A DNA stretch of 64,000 nucleotides from JAENVU01 sp038250905 (lineage in GTDB: Bacteria; Actinomycetota; Acidimicrobiia; IMCC26256; JAENVU01). Where the stretch lies: contig JBBSBV010000020.1 in the NCBI GenBank assembly GCA_038250905.1, positions 1 through 64,000 of the forward strand, written 5' to 3'. Each line of letters starts with the position of its first letter. The stretch's first letter is position 1. The notes under the pieces were generated by a model. It was not told the DNA's origin and ran no database searches. It saw nothing but the letters and a program-made list of their open reading frames with translations. Both the position numbers and the translations under genes were made by a program. Below are positions 42,266 through 50,918 of the stretch, one piece after another.

Positions 42266-43689
42266 CGAGACCACCGCGGGACCTCGATGACGAATCGGGC
42301 ACCTCCCTCGGGCGAGTCCTCCACCCATACCCGGCCGTCGTGCAGCCGCAGATGCTCGACGGCGAGGGCCAGGCCCAGCCCGGTACCGGGAGTCGAGTCG
42401 GACCAGCTGCCGCGCGCGAACCGCTCGAACATCCGCTCCCGCTCTTCCGGTGGGATGCCCGGACCGGCGTCGTCCACCGCGAGCAGGAGCGACGTCTCGG
42501 TCCCGGCGACGATCACGGCCGTCGCCCCGTTCCCGTAGGCGTCGGCATTGTTCAAGAGGTTCGTGAGTACCTGGCCGATGCGGCGCTTGTCGAGATCGAC
42601 CAGGGCCGGCGCCGAAGGGTCGACCTCCAACCGGACGCCTTCCCGATGGGTCGACGCCAGCAACTCCTGCACCAATTGTGCGGGCGATTCGTTGGTGCGG
42701 TTGGCCGCTTCCACCCCGGCGTCGAGCCGGGAGATCTCCAGAAGGTCTTGCACCAGGACGGTGAACCGGTCGAGTTCCTGGCCCAGCACGTCGAGTGCCG
42801 CGTCGGTGGCCTGCGGCGAATCGCTCGCACGGTGCCGGCGCGCCACGTTGAGCGCCGATCCCATGGTCGCGAGCGGCGTCCGCAACTCATGGCTCACGTC
42901 GGACGCGAAGCGGGCCTCGCGTTCGATCCGGGTCCGGAGTGCTGCGACCATCGCGTTGAAGGAATCCACCAGTGGCTCGAGGTCGCTGTCGCCCTCGGCA
43001 TCCAGTTGCTCCTCCAGCGCGCCCTCACCGATCCCCGCCGCCGTCACCGCCATCCGGCGCACCGGCCGGAGCACGCGCCCGGCCGCGTACCAACCCAACA
43101 CTGCGCCCACCACCGTGACCACGCCGGCGGCGACCGCGAGCGCCTGCGCCAGGAGGACGAGGGTCTGGTCGAGGTCGCGGGTGGGGTCGAGTTCGAAGTA
43201 CGCGGCCTTCACCGCGGGCAGCGGCAACCCGACCGCAATCGTGGGTTCCGACGCGAGGGTCGTGAACTGCGTACCCGCGGACCCCCCAGCCACGAGGTGA
43301 CGGAGCGACACCGGCACCTCGTCGCGCCCGACACCGACCGAGGTGCCGAACCAACCCGTTCCGGACTGCACGACGACACTGCCCGACCCCGTCTGCGCCT
43401 GGGCCAGCGCGCCGCTCACGTCGGTCGGGTCGACCCGCAGCGCGTCCCGCACCGCACGGGCGTTGGCGAACGCCTCGCTCCGAGCGCCGGAGACGCGTCG
43501 ATCAAGCAGGTAGGTGCGGGTCAACTCGTAGGAAAAGACCGCAACTCCGGCCGAGACCAGCAGCGCCAGTCCGGCGAACACCACACTGACCCGCCAACGC
43601 AGCCCGAGCCGATGTCCGGCCGACAGCACCCCGGTCGGCGTCCCAGTCATCGTGGTCGGACCCTCATCGTTTGCTCCCGACGTCTCCAT
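42262..43689 (-). CDS. Sensor histidine kinase (MtrB-like)
   Basis: A 475-residue membrane kinase: TM1 about 33-55, an extracytoplasmic domain of about 125 residues, TM2 about 180-203, HAMP (about 205-255), the H box DVSHELRTPL with phospho-acceptor His267, and a GHKL ATPase with N (LTNLLNNADAYG), G1 (DDAGPGIPPEE), F and G2 (GTGLGLALA) boxes. All catalytic motifs are intact. It resembles MtrB. No response regulator lies next to it; the gap upstream (43690-43905) leads to an opposite-strand acyltransferase. The alternative start ATG is 43650. Confidence 0.9.
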   Translation of the reverse strand: METSGANDEGPTTMTGTPTGVLSAGHRLGLRWRVSVVFAGLALLVSAGVAVFSYELTRTYLLDRRVSGARSEAFANARAVRDALRVDPTDVSGALAQAQTGSGSVVVQSGTGWFGTSVGVGRDEVPVSLRHLVAGGSAGTQFTTLASEPTIAVGLPLPAVKAAYFELDPTRDLDQTLVLLAQALAVAAGVVTVVGAVLGWYAAGRVLRPVRRMAVTAAGIGEGALEEQLDAEGDSDLEPLVDSFNAMVAALRTRIEREARFASDVSHELRTPLATMGSALNVARRHRASDSPQATDAALDVLGQELDRFTVLVQDLLEISRLDAGVEAANRTNESPAQLVQELLASTHREGVRLEVDPSAPALVDLDKRRIGQVLTNLLNNADAYGNGATAVIVAGTETSLLLAVDDAGPGIPPEERERMFERFARGSWSDSTPGTGLGLALAVEHLRLHDGRVWVEDSPEGGARFVIEVPRWSR

Positions 43690-43821
43690 ACAGGCTCGCG
43701 ACCCGCGCCCGTTGCCCCGAGCGTTTCCTGGCCGAGCACGCTACAACCGCGGCGGACACCGGTCGGTGCGCGGTGCGCTCCGCGTGCTCCGCCGGCCGGG
43801 CAACTCCGCGACCAACTCGGA

Positions 43822-43858
43822 GCGGAACGCGTTCCGCCGAGCGCGCATCGGATGCGCG
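43822..43858. promoter_or_regulatory. Two adjacent palindromes in a divergent intergenic region
   Basis: GCGGAACGCGTTCCGC (43822-43837) is a perfect 16-bp palindrome. Four bases on, CGCGCATC and GATGCGCG (43842-43858) form a second perfect inverted repeat around one base. They lie 36 bases upstream of the -10 of the acyltransferase gene and 133 bases from the kinase start, and look like operator sites for one or both genes. Confidence 0.5.
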
Positions 43859-43893
43859 GACGATCGGTCCGGACCCATGAGGGACACGCGCCG

Positions 43894-43905
43894 TAGCGTG
43901 GCTCC
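43894..43905 (+). promoter_or_regulatory. Leaderless-type -10 element of the second acyltransferase gene
   Basis: TAGCGT, six bases (GGCTCC), then GTG at 43906. Confidence 0.55.
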
Positions 43906-45981
43906 GTGGTTCCTGGAGTAGGACTCGTCAGCGAACCGGTCGCTCACGATGCCTCGGCGCACTATCGCCCGCAACTCGATGGGTTACGCGCGGTTGCGGT
44001 GTATCTCGTGGTGGCCTTCCACGCCGGGCTCCCCCGCTTCGACGGCGGCTTCATCGGCGTCGACGTGTTCTTCGTGCTTTCCGGCTACCTCGTGACCCAG
44101 CTCCTCCTGCGAGACGTCCGGAGTCGGGGTCGCATCGGATTCGCCCGCTTCTACTCGAGACGCGTCCGACGCCTCCTTCCGGCGTCCATGGTCGTCCTCC
44201 TGGTCACCACCGCGGCCTTCGCCGCCGTCGCCGCGCCGGCCGACGTGATCGACGGACTGCGCTCCATCAAAGCTGCGTTTCTCTACGTCGCGAACTGGTT
44301 CTTCATCCGAGAGTCGAACGACTACTTCGGTCGCGACATCAACTCGAGCCCGGTCGTGCACTTCTGGTCGCTCGCCGTCGAGGAACAGTTCTACGCGGTC
44401 TGGCCCGTGCTCCTCGCCAGCCTCGTCTTCGTGACGAAGCGTGCGGGCCGCGCCCAGTGGCACGCCGTCCGCATCGTCGTGGCGATAGCCGGGGCGTGCT
44501 CACTCGTCGCCGCGCTCCGCCTCGCCAACACCGACTTCAGCCGCGCGTATTACGGAACCGACACCCGCGCCTACCAGTTGCTCGCCGGTGCCTTCCTCGC
44601 CGTGACACCGCAGATCTTCTCGTTCGCCCAACGACACCGGCGTGAGCTGGGAGGTGTCGCAATCGTCGCCGGAGTCACGCTGATCCTGCTCGGAACCTCG
44701 TTGGTCGAGGTAGGACCGATCACGCGAGGGGCAATCGTCACCGTCGTGACCGGCACGCTGATCGTCGCACTCGAAGGGTCGCGCGGTGGTGCCGTGCGCA
44801 TCCTGTCGACGGGTCCATTCGTGTATCTCGGTCGGATCTCCTACGGCACCTACCTGTGGCACTGGCCGGTCATCGTCATCACGGCACGCCTGATCGACAT
44901 CAGCCCCGCGCCGCGCTTCTTCGTCGCCGCCGGGATCGCGACCGGCCTCGCGTCCTTGAGCTATCAGCTCCTCGAACGACCGGTCCGAGCGTCAAGATCT
45001 CTGGATCGCTACCGCGTGCCCGTGATTGCGCTCGGCCTGACCCTCGGCGTCGTCGGCGCGCTCCTGCTCGCACCGGCGATCGCCGGCGATCAGGCAACGA
45101 AGGGAGTGGCCCTGCGAACGGCCCACCGCGCATCGACCGTGGGTGCGGTCGACCCGAGCACACTCGGCTGGCAGGCGGCGATCGACGACTGGGAGGTTCA
45201 ACCGCACTGCCTCGACCGACCGGTTTCGCACTGCATCGGAGTCACCGGCCGACGGCCGCGCGTGCTGTTGGTCGGCGACAGCAATGCAGTCATGCTCTAT
45301 CCGGCCCTCGAGGCGATGGCCAAGCGGCGCGGCGTGACGCTCGCCGTTGCCGCCCGCGACAGCTGCCCGTGGCAGCGAGGCCTCCTGTTCGCGACCCTCC
45401 GCCATCAAGACCTGTGCGCCAGGAACCAGACTGATGCCTACGACCGTATCGTCCCGCAATTCGATCCGGATGTCGTTGTGCTCATGGACCGGACGTTCGA
45501 AGATCCCAACGGCCTCGAGGCGGTCCGGACCACGGCCGGACGGTTCGAGCCGGGAGCGCCCGGGTTCGTCCCCGCGATCCGCCGCGTCACCGAGCGGTCG
45601 CTCGACGCGCTGCGGCGGCCCGGACGCAAGATCGCCCTGATCGAGCCCACTCCGTACGCACCGAAGCAGCTCTCGCCCAACGTCTGCCTCTCGACCGCGA
45701 AATCGGTCGACGAGTGCCGCTACGTCACCGCGCCGGGACCGACCGGCGTCGAGCGCATGTATCGGGCGATCGCCGCCGTCCGCGCCGACGTGTGGACGCT
45801 CGACCTGGACCGGCTCGTGTGCCCGTACCTGCCGATCTGTGATCCGGTGGTCGACGGCGTGATCGTGAAAGTCGACCAGGGCCACATCACCGCGACCTAC
45901 TCGCGCAAGATCAGCCGCAACATCGAGAAGTTCCTCGAGGACAACGCGATCATCGCAACCAGAACCGCGACCCGAGGCTGA
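43906..45981 (+). CDS. Acyltransferase 3 / SGNH fusion, second paralogue
   Basis: A 691-residue membrane enzyme with the same architecture as the gene at 17565: an N-terminal acyltransferase-3 domain (LDGLRAVAVYLVVAFHAGLP; FYSRRVRRLLPASM) and a C-terminal SGNH domain with Ser459 in VGDSNAVM and Asp657-x-x-His660 (VDQGHIT). Catalytic residues are intact. Divergence between the two copies is high in the SGNH half, suggesting different acceptor polymers. GTG start, probably leaderless. It is divergent from the kinase operon across two palindromes. Confidence 0.9.
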   Translation: MVPGVGLVSEPVAHDASAHYRPQLDGLRAVAVYLVVAFHAGLPRFDGGFIGVDVFFVLSGYLVTQLLLRDVRSRGRIGFARFYSRRVRRLLPASMVVLLVTTAAFAAVAAPADVIDGLRSIKAAFLYVANWFFIRESNDYFGRDINSSPVVHFWSLAVEEQFYAVWPVLLASLVFVTKRAGRAQWHAVRIVVAIAGACSLVAALRLANTDFSRAYYGTDTRAYQLLAGAFLAVTPQIFSFAQRHRRELGGVAIVAGVTLILLGTSLVEVGPITRGAIVTVVTGTLIVALEGSRGGAVRILSTGPFVYLGRISYGTYLWHWPVIVITARLIDISPAPRFFVAAGIATGLASLSYQLLERPVRASRSLDRYRVPVIALGLTLGVVGALLLAPAIAGDQATKGVALRTAHRASTVGAVDPSTLGWQAAIDDWEVQPHCLDRPVSHCIGVTGRRPRVLLVGDSNAVMLYPALEAMAKRRGVTLAVAARDSCPWQRGLLFATLRHQDLCARNQTDAYDRIVPQFDPDVVVLMDRTFEDPNGLEAVRTTAGRFEPGAPGFVPAIRRVTERSLDALRRPGRKIALIEPTPYAPKQLSPNVCLSTAKSVDECRYVTAPGPTGVERMYRAIAAVRADVWTLDLDRLVCPYLPICDPVVDGVIVKVDQGHITATYSRKISRNIEKFLEDNAIIATRTATRG

Positions 45982-46057
45982 CGGGAATGGCTGACGTGCG
46001 GATCGCAGGCCCCGCTCCGGACCATGCCCCTCGACAGATACTTTCGCTCTTGCTATA

Positions 46058-46079
46058 TTGTTGACGGATTCTACAACTA
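46058..46079 (+). promoter_or_regulatory. AT-rich promoter with GTTG-N10-CAAC inverted repeat
   Basis: The region 46050-46085 is strikingly AT-rich for this genome. It holds GTTG (46060-46063) and CAAC (46074-46077) in inverted orientation. This is a candidate ArsR operator for the VOC-arsR-SRPBCC operon. It is only a small repeat, so the call is tentative. Confidence 0.35.
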
Positions 46080-46102
46080 GTATTCCGACCTCAGGAGCAC
46101 CC

Positions 46103-46567
46103 ATGGACGACATCACCTTCGTGCCGGCGCTTTCGTACCGTGACCCCAAAGCCGCGCTCGACTGGTTGGCGGACGCGTTCGGTTTCGAACTCACGATGGC
46201 CATCGACGGACCCGACGGCGACGCCACCCAGGGCCACTACGAGATGGGTCTCGGAGGACGCGGTCGCATCATGGTCGGCGCGGAATGGAACGAGTGGATG
46301 CGCAGCCCTGCATCGTGCGACGGCCACACCACCGCCAGTGTCCACGTCGACGTCGGCCACGACATCGACGGGCACTGCGAGCGCGCCCGCGCCGCCGGTG
46401 CCACCATCGTGGCTGAGCCGTCGGACCAGTTCTACGGCGACCGCACCTACCGCTGCACCGATCTCGAGGGTCACCACTGGACGTTCTCGATGCACGTGCG
46501 CGACGTGAGCCGTGAAGCGGCCGAGGCCGCCATCAACACGCCGATCTTCGCCACCACCTGGCAGTGA
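46103..46567 (+). CDS. VOC/glyoxalase superfamily protein
   Basis: A 154-residue glyoxalase-fold protein (PALSYRDPKAALDWLADAFGFEL; HVDVGHDIDGHCERARAAGA; YRCTDLEGHHWTFSMHVRDV), of the same type as PhnB-like VOC proteins usually paired with ArsR and AHSA1 genes. The function is unknown; members act as bleomycin-type binding proteins or small metalloenzymes. CAGGAGC precedes the ATG. Its end overlaps the arsR start (GTGA), forming a three-gene operon. Confidence 0.85.
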   Translation: MDDITFVPALSYRDPKAALDWLADAFGFELTMAIDGPDGDATQGHYEMGLGGRGRIMVGAEWNEWMRSPASCDGHTTASVHVDVGHDIDGHCERARAAGATIVAEPSDQFYGDRTYRCTDLEGHHWTFSMHVRDVSREAAEAAINTPIFATTWQ

Positions 46568-46902
46568 GTGCCCGCTCGGGTGCGGCCGCAGTCGACCGGA
46601 CCTTCGCCGCCCTCGCCGACCCGGTGCGGCGGCGCAGTGTGGAACTCCTCGCCGAGCGACCGCACCGGGCGGGCGAACTCGCCCGCGCGGTCGGAGTGTC
46701 GCCGGCGGTCATGAGCCGGCACCTGCGCGTGCTGCGCGACGCGAACCTCGTCGACGAGGAGCACCCGAAGTTCGACGCGCGCGTCCGCATCTTCTCGCTG
46801 CGATCCCAGCCGATGGCCGGGTTGAAGGTCTGGCTCGCCGACACGGAAGCGGGTTGGAGCGGACAGCTCGCGGCATTCAAGGCCCATGTGGAGCGCGCGT
46901 GA
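46564..46902 (+). CDS. ArsR family transcriptional regulator
   Basis: A 112-residue winged-helix regulator: FAALADPVRRRSVELLAERPHRAGELARAVGVSPAVMSRHLRVLRDANLV. No cysteine metal-binding motif is present, so it is likely one of the metal-independent ArsR proteins found with SRPBCC genes. GTG start overlapping the preceding stop; its stop overlaps the next GTG. Likely regulates this operon. Confidence 0.9.
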   Translation: MSARSGAAAVDRTFAALADPVRRRSVELLAERPHRAGELARAVGVSPAVMSRHLRVLRDANLVDEEHPKFDARVRIFSLRSQPMAGLKVWLADTEAGWSGQLAAFKAHVERA

Positions 46903-47372
46903 CCGGCTCGCGCGTGCTGGTGGCGCTCCGCGTCGGCGCGCCACCGGAGCGGACGTTCGCCGCGTTCACGACCGAGATCGGCGAGTGGTGGCGGCCCAAC
47001 CAGTTGTTCCGCTTCACCGATCGCACCGACGGTCGGTTGGCCTTCGAGCCCGAGCCACCGGAGCGGCTGGTGGAGATCGCCCCCGATGGCGAGCGGTTCG
47101 AGATCGGCACCGTGCGAGTGTGGGATCCCCCGCGCCGAGTCGTGTTCGGTTGGCGCCAGGCGACGTTCGCGCCGGACCAGTCCACCGAGGTCGCGGTGCG
47201 ATTCGAGCCCGTGGACACCGGGACCCTCGTGACCGTCGAGCACTTCGGCTGGGACGCGATACCCCAGGAGCACGCGGCACGGCACGGGTTCCCCCTGGAC
47301 GCGTTCCAGCACCGCCACGCCGAATGGTGGCAGGAACTCCTGCGCTCGTTGCACACGTACGTCGCCGAGTGA
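46899..47372 (+). CDS. SRPBCC/AHSA1 domain protein
   Basis: A 157-residue START-like barrel (RVGAPPERTFAAFTTEIGEWW; RVVFGWRQATFAPDQSTEVAVRFEPVDTGTLVTVEHFGWD; HAEWWQELLRSLHTYVAE), typical of ArsR-associated AHSA1 proteins that bind a hydrophobic ligand. Ligand unknown. GTG at 46899 overlaps the arsR stop (GTGA). Confidence 0.88.
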   Translation: MTGSRVLVALRVGAPPERTFAAFTTEIGEWWRPNQLFRFTDRTDGRLAFEPEPPERLVEIAPDGERFEIGTVRVWDPPRRVVFGWRQATFAPDQSTEVAVRFEPVDTGTLVTVEHFGWDAIPQEHAARHGFPLDAFQHRHAEWWQELLRSLHTYVAE

Positions 47373-47401
47373 GCGCCGACGCGTCGTGCGACTGCACCAC
47401 G

Positions 47402-47414
47402 TAGCGTGCTCGGC
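47402..47414 (+). promoter_or_regulatory. Leaderless-type -10 element before the HugZ-like gene
   Basis: TAGCGT (47402-47407) is followed by seven bases and ATC at 47415. The only conventional start, GTG at 47406, overlaps the hexamer itself. Confidence 0.4.
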
Positions 47415-48239
47415 ATCAAACCTCGCCCCCGTGAGCATCAACTCCCCGATTCCGGACCTGCGTCGGGCACCGCGGCTTCGCCACCGCCGGCACGCGAGCC
47501 GACCCACGCGGAGCGCGTCCGATCTCTGGTGCACGGCGCGCGGCGCGGGGCGCTCTCGACGCTGGCTGCTGATCCCGCCGGATACCCGTTCGGATCCGTG
47601 GTGAGCTTCGGCCTCACCGATGACGGCGATCCGCTCTTCTTCGTCAGCCTCATGGCCGAGCACACACAGAACGCGCAGCACGATCCGCGTGCGAGTCTCC
47701 TGGTGACCGAGCCGGTACCCGAGGGCGCAGATCCGTTGGCCAGCGGACGGGTCACGCTGCTCGGGCTGCTCACGCCGATCGAGGGCGACGGCCCTCGCGA
47801 CATCGCCCGGACCCGCTACCTCGAGGCCAACCCGGCGGCGTCGTACTACATCGACTTCGGCGACTTCACGTTCCTGCAACTGACCGTCGACCATGTTCGC
47901 TACGTCGGGGGTTACGGCCGCATGAGCTGGGTCGACGTGGCCGATTACCGCAACGCGACGCCCGATCCCCTGCTCGAAGCGGCCGCCGGGATCATCGAGC
48001 ACATGAACGCCGACCATGCCGATGCGCAGGTGTTGTTCTGCCGGCACTTCGCCGGCCTCGCCGACACCGAGTCGGCCACGATGTCGGCGGTCGACCGGTA
48101 CGGCTTCGACTTGGTGGCCGTGAGCGACACGCACCGGACCGCCGTCCGCCTGGCCTTCCCCGAGGAATGCGCCACCGGCGAGGAAGTGCGGCGCGCCATG
48201 GTCACCCTGGTCGCCGAGGCTCGAGCCTCCGCGCGCTGA
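47406..48239 (+). CDS. HugZ-family haem-utilisation/PPOX-like protein with DUF2470 domain
   Basis: About 277 residues. Residues 35-170 form an FMN-barrel-like domain (AERVRSLVHGARRGALSTLAADPAGYPFGSVVSF; SPARLSV-type core replaced by DPRASLLV). Residues 195-275 form DUF2470, with the HMNADHADAQ motif containing the His cluster that binds haem in HugZ. It probably binds or degrades haem, or is an FMN-type reductase. GTG 47406 is the formal start but overlaps a strong -10; ATC 47415 in the same frame is a possible leaderless start. It is convergent with gadB. Confidence 0.85.
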   Translation: MLGIKPRPREHQLPDSGPASGTAASPPPAREPTHAERVRSLVHGARRGALSTLAADPAGYPFGSVVSFGLTDDGDPLFFVSLMAEHTQNAQHDPRASLLVTEPVPEGADPLASGRVTLLGLLTPIEGDGPRDIARTRYLEANPAASYYIDFGDFTFLQLTVDHVRYVGGYGRMSWVDVADYRNATPDPLLEAAAGIIEHMNADHADAQVLFCRHFAGLADTESATMSAVDRYGFDLVAVSDTHRTAVRLAFPEECATGEEVRRAMVTLVAEARASAR

Positions 48240-48245
48240 CCCGTT

Positions 48246-48263
48246 GCCCGAGTCGGCTCGGGC
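48246..48263. terminator. Bidirectional hairpin between HugZ-like and gad genes
   Basis: GCCCGAG and CTCGGGC form a perfect seven-base stem with a four-base loop, seven bases after the HugZ-like stop and 34 bases from the gad stop. It is a likely terminator for both convergent genes, lacking a T tract. Confidence 0.5.
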
Positions 48264-48296
48264 TGGTAGCTCTCGCCGGTTCGTCGATCACGTTCG

Positions 48297-49661
48297 TCAC
48301 GTGTGACTGAAGATCGACCCGCCGGTCGCGCCCGGCGCGCCGGCCGCGAGCGCGTCGATCGACTTCCGGAGACTGATCATGAACAGATCGGCAAGATCCG
48401 CGGTGAAGCCCTCACGAATCACGAACCGCAGCACCGCGACGTCCTCCGCGCCCTCGGGCATCGTGTACGCCGGAACCTGCCAACCGTCGCGTCGGAGATG
48501 ATCCGAGACGTCGAAGACCGTGAACGGCGTGTCCGCCTTGCACTGCACGGCGAAGACCGGAATCTCCGAGCCGTCGGTGATGAGTTCGAACGGTCCGAGC
48601 GCGGCGACCTGCGCCGCTAATCCCATCGCGACGTCACGGAGGGTCTCCATGATCGACGTGTAGCCCGCGTGCCCGAGTCGGATGAAGTTGAAGTACTGGC
48701 CCACCACCTGGTTCCCCGGCCGGGAGAAGTTGAGCGTGAACGTGGGCATGTCACCGCCCAGATAATTCACGTGGAAGACGAGCCCCTCGGGCAGATCGGC
48801 CGAGTCGCGCCAGATCGCGAACCCGATGCCGGGATACGTCAGGCCGTACTTGTGGCCGGAGACGTTGATCGACTTCACCCATGGGAGCCGGAAGTCCCAT
48901 TCCAGGTGGGGCGCCAGGAACGGCGCGACGAATCCGCCGCTCGCGGCGTCGATGTGCAGCGGGATCTCGGCGCCCGTCGACGCGTTGTGCGCCGCGATCG
49001 CATCGTGGATCGCGCCGATCGGCTCGTACTCACCGGTGAACGTCGTGCCCAGGATCGCCACGACCCCGATGGTGTTCTCGTCGACGTTCTCGATCACCTG
49101 TTCCGGCGTGATCGAGTAGCGACCGGGTGCCATCGGCAGGTACCGCGGTTCGACATCCCAGTACTTGCAGAACTTCTCCCACACGACCTGCACGTTGGAG
49201 CCCAGCACGAGGTTCGGACGCTGCGCGTCCCCCGCGCCCACCCCGCGCCGATCGCGCCACCGCCATTTCATCGCGAGCCCGGCGAGCATGACGGCCTCAC
49301 TCGAACCGATCGTCGAAGCACCGACCGCCGGACCCGGAGCATGGAAGAGGTTGCTCACCATGCTGATGCAGCGGCGCTCCAACTCCGCCGTCTGCGGGTA
49401 CTCGTCCTTGTCGATCATGTTCTTGTCGAACGACTCCGCCATGAGCCGGTCCGCCTGCGGCTCCATCCACGTGGTGACGAAGGTCGCGAGGTTCAGCCGA
49501 CTGCTGCCGTCGAGCAGCAACTCGTCGTGGATCAGCCGGTAGGCCGTGTCGGCATCGAGCCCCTCGGGGGGAAGCTCGTCCTTCGGTAAGGGATCGACAC
49601 TCGGGCGCCCGCTGTATGCGACGTGGGTATCGGTCGTGAACTTCGCCGGTTCCTCGGCCAT
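48297..49661 (-). CDS. gad: Glutamate decarboxylase
   Basis: A 454-residue PLP enzyme (fold type I). The Schiff-base Lys271 lies in SINVSGHKYGLTYPG, and YRLIHDELLLDGSSRLNLATFVTTWMEP and GSSEAVMLAGLAMKWRW are hallmarks of GadA/B. It converts glutamate to GABA, consuming a proton; together with an antiporter it gives acid resistance, but no gadC-like antiporter is here. The C-terminal tail is short. AGGAGG precedes the ATG. It is divergent from the aldo/keto reductase gene over a 236-base gap in which I see no further gene; TACCGT near 49837 is a possible -10 for the reductase. Confidence 0.92.
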   Translation of the reverse strand: MAEEPAKFTTDTHVAYSGRPSVDPLPKDELPPEGLDADTAYRLIHDELLLDGSSRLNLATFVTTWMEPQADRLMAESFDKNMIDKDEYPQTAELERRCISMVSNLFHAPGPAVGASTIGSSEAVMLAGLAMKWRWRDRRGVGAGDAQRPNLVLGSNVQVVWEKFCKYWDVEPRYLPMAPGRYSITPEQVIENVDENTIGVVAILGTTFTGEYEPIGAIHDAIAAHNASTGAEIPLHIDAASGGFVAPFLAPHLEWDFRLPWVKSINVSGHKYGLTYPGIGFAIWRDSADLPEGLVFHVNYLGGDMPTFTLNFSRPGNQVVGQYFNFIRLGHAGYTSIMETLRDVAMGLAAQVAALGPFELITDGSEIPVFAVQCKADTPFTVFDVSDHLRRDGWQVPAYTMPEGAEDVAVLRFVIREGFTADLADLFMISLRKSIDALAAGAPGATGGSIFSHT

Positions 49662-49897
49662 GGCGGCCTCCTGTCCTCATGGCACAACGGTCACCGCCGC
49701 GGCCGCGGAAGTCCGTCATGCGCGCCGAACGGTATCAATGTGTCGAGGCGACGCAACGGGGCCGAGCCCGGTTCCGGTGACCTTCGAGGTGACCGACGGA
49801 CAGCGGTCCCAAACTCCGCCCCCGAAGGGCGTACCGTGCCCACGCGGACAAACCCGGCGGCCAGCCCGAGGCGGCCACGCAAGGGAGAGATGGGGTC

Positions 49898-50875
49898 ATG
49901 AAGCACATCAACCTGGGAACCCTGGATGTCGGGCGCATCGGTCTCGGCGCCATGGGCATGTCCGCGGCCTACACCGGCGCGGGTACCGACGACGCCGAGT
50001 CCATTCGCACGATCCATCGCGCGCTCGACCTCGGCGTCACGCTGATCGACACCGCCGAGATCTACGGCCCGTTCACGAACGAAGAGCTCGTCGGCCGAGC
50101 GATCAATGACCGCCGCGACCGCGTCGTGCTCGCGACGAAGTTCGGCATGGTCTCGCACGCCGGCGGGGGCCCCGGCACCCTCGACAGCAGCCCGGCCAAC
50201 ATCCGCACTGCGGCCGAGGGCTCGCTGCGCCGGCTCGGTACCGATCACATCGACCTGTACTACCAACACCGGGTCGACCCGAGAACGCCCATCGAGGAGA
50301 CCGTCGGTGCCCTCGCCGAACTGGTGGCCGAAGGCAAGGTCCGCCACATCGGGTTGTCCGAGGCCGGTCCCGACACCATCCGCCGAGCCCACGCGGTGCA
50401 TCCCGTCACCGCCCTGCAGTCCGAGTACTCCTTGTGGACCCGGGACCCGGAGCCGAAGGTCCTGCCCGTGCTGCGCGAGCTCGGCATCGGCCTCGTCGCG
50501 TACTCCCCACTCGGCCGCGGATTCCTCACCGGAGAGATCCGATCCACGGACGACCTCGCGGACGACGACTTGCGCAAGACCAACCCCCGCTTCACGGGCG
50601 ACAACTTCCAACGCAACCTCCGCGCCGTCGAGGAAGTCGAAGCCATCGCCACCGAGGTCGGCGCGACACCCGCCCAGGTCGCCCTGGCATGGGTCCTCGC
50701 CCAGGGTGACGACGTCGCCCCGATCCCCGGCACCAAGCGCGCGGCCCGGGTCGAGGAGAACTGTGCAGCCGACACCATCACGTTGAGTCCGGAGCAGATC
50801 GACAAGCTCACGAACGTCACCCCTGCCGCCGGCGATCACCACAGCGAACAACAGATGAAGATGATCGAACGCTGA
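49898..50875 (+). CDS. Aldo/keto reductase
   Basis: A 325-residue NADPH-dependent TIM-barrel enzyme. The tetrad is visible: Asp in DTAEIYGP with its Tyr, Lys in LATKFGM and His in LYYQHRVDP. GLGAMGMS at the start and GTKRAARVEENC near the end are typical of the AKR11/AKR13-type bacterial reductases. Substrate unknown, probably aldehydes. AAGGGAGAG upstream serves as ribosome site. Confidence 0.92.
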   Translation: MKHINLGTLDVGRIGLGAMGMSAAYTGAGTDDAESIRTIHRALDLGVTLIDTAEIYGPFTNEELVGRAINDRRDRVVLATKFGMVSHAGGGPGTLDSSPANIRTAAEGSLRRLGTDHIDLYYQHRVDPRTPIEETVGALAELVAEGKVRHIGLSEAGPDTIRRAHAVHPVTALQSEYSLWTRDPEPKVLPVLRELGIGLVAYSPLGRGFLTGEIRSTDDLADDDLRKTNPRFTGDNFQRNLRAVEEVEAIATEVGATPAQVALAWVLAQGDDVAPIPGTKRAARVEENCAADTITLSPEQIDKLTNVTPAAGDHHSEQQMKMIER

Positions 50876-50879
50876 TGCC

Positions 50880-50918
50880 CGTCCACCGCGGAGATCTGTG
50901 CCTTCAGCGCGGTGGACG
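50880..50918. terminator. Eleven-base-pair hairpin between convergent genes
   Basis: CGTCCACCGCG (50880-50890) and CGCGGTGGACG (50908-50918) are perfect complements around a 17-base loop. It starts four bases after the aldo/keto reductase stop and covers the last codons of the convergent phosphotransferase gene. Probably a shared terminator. Confidence 0.6.
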
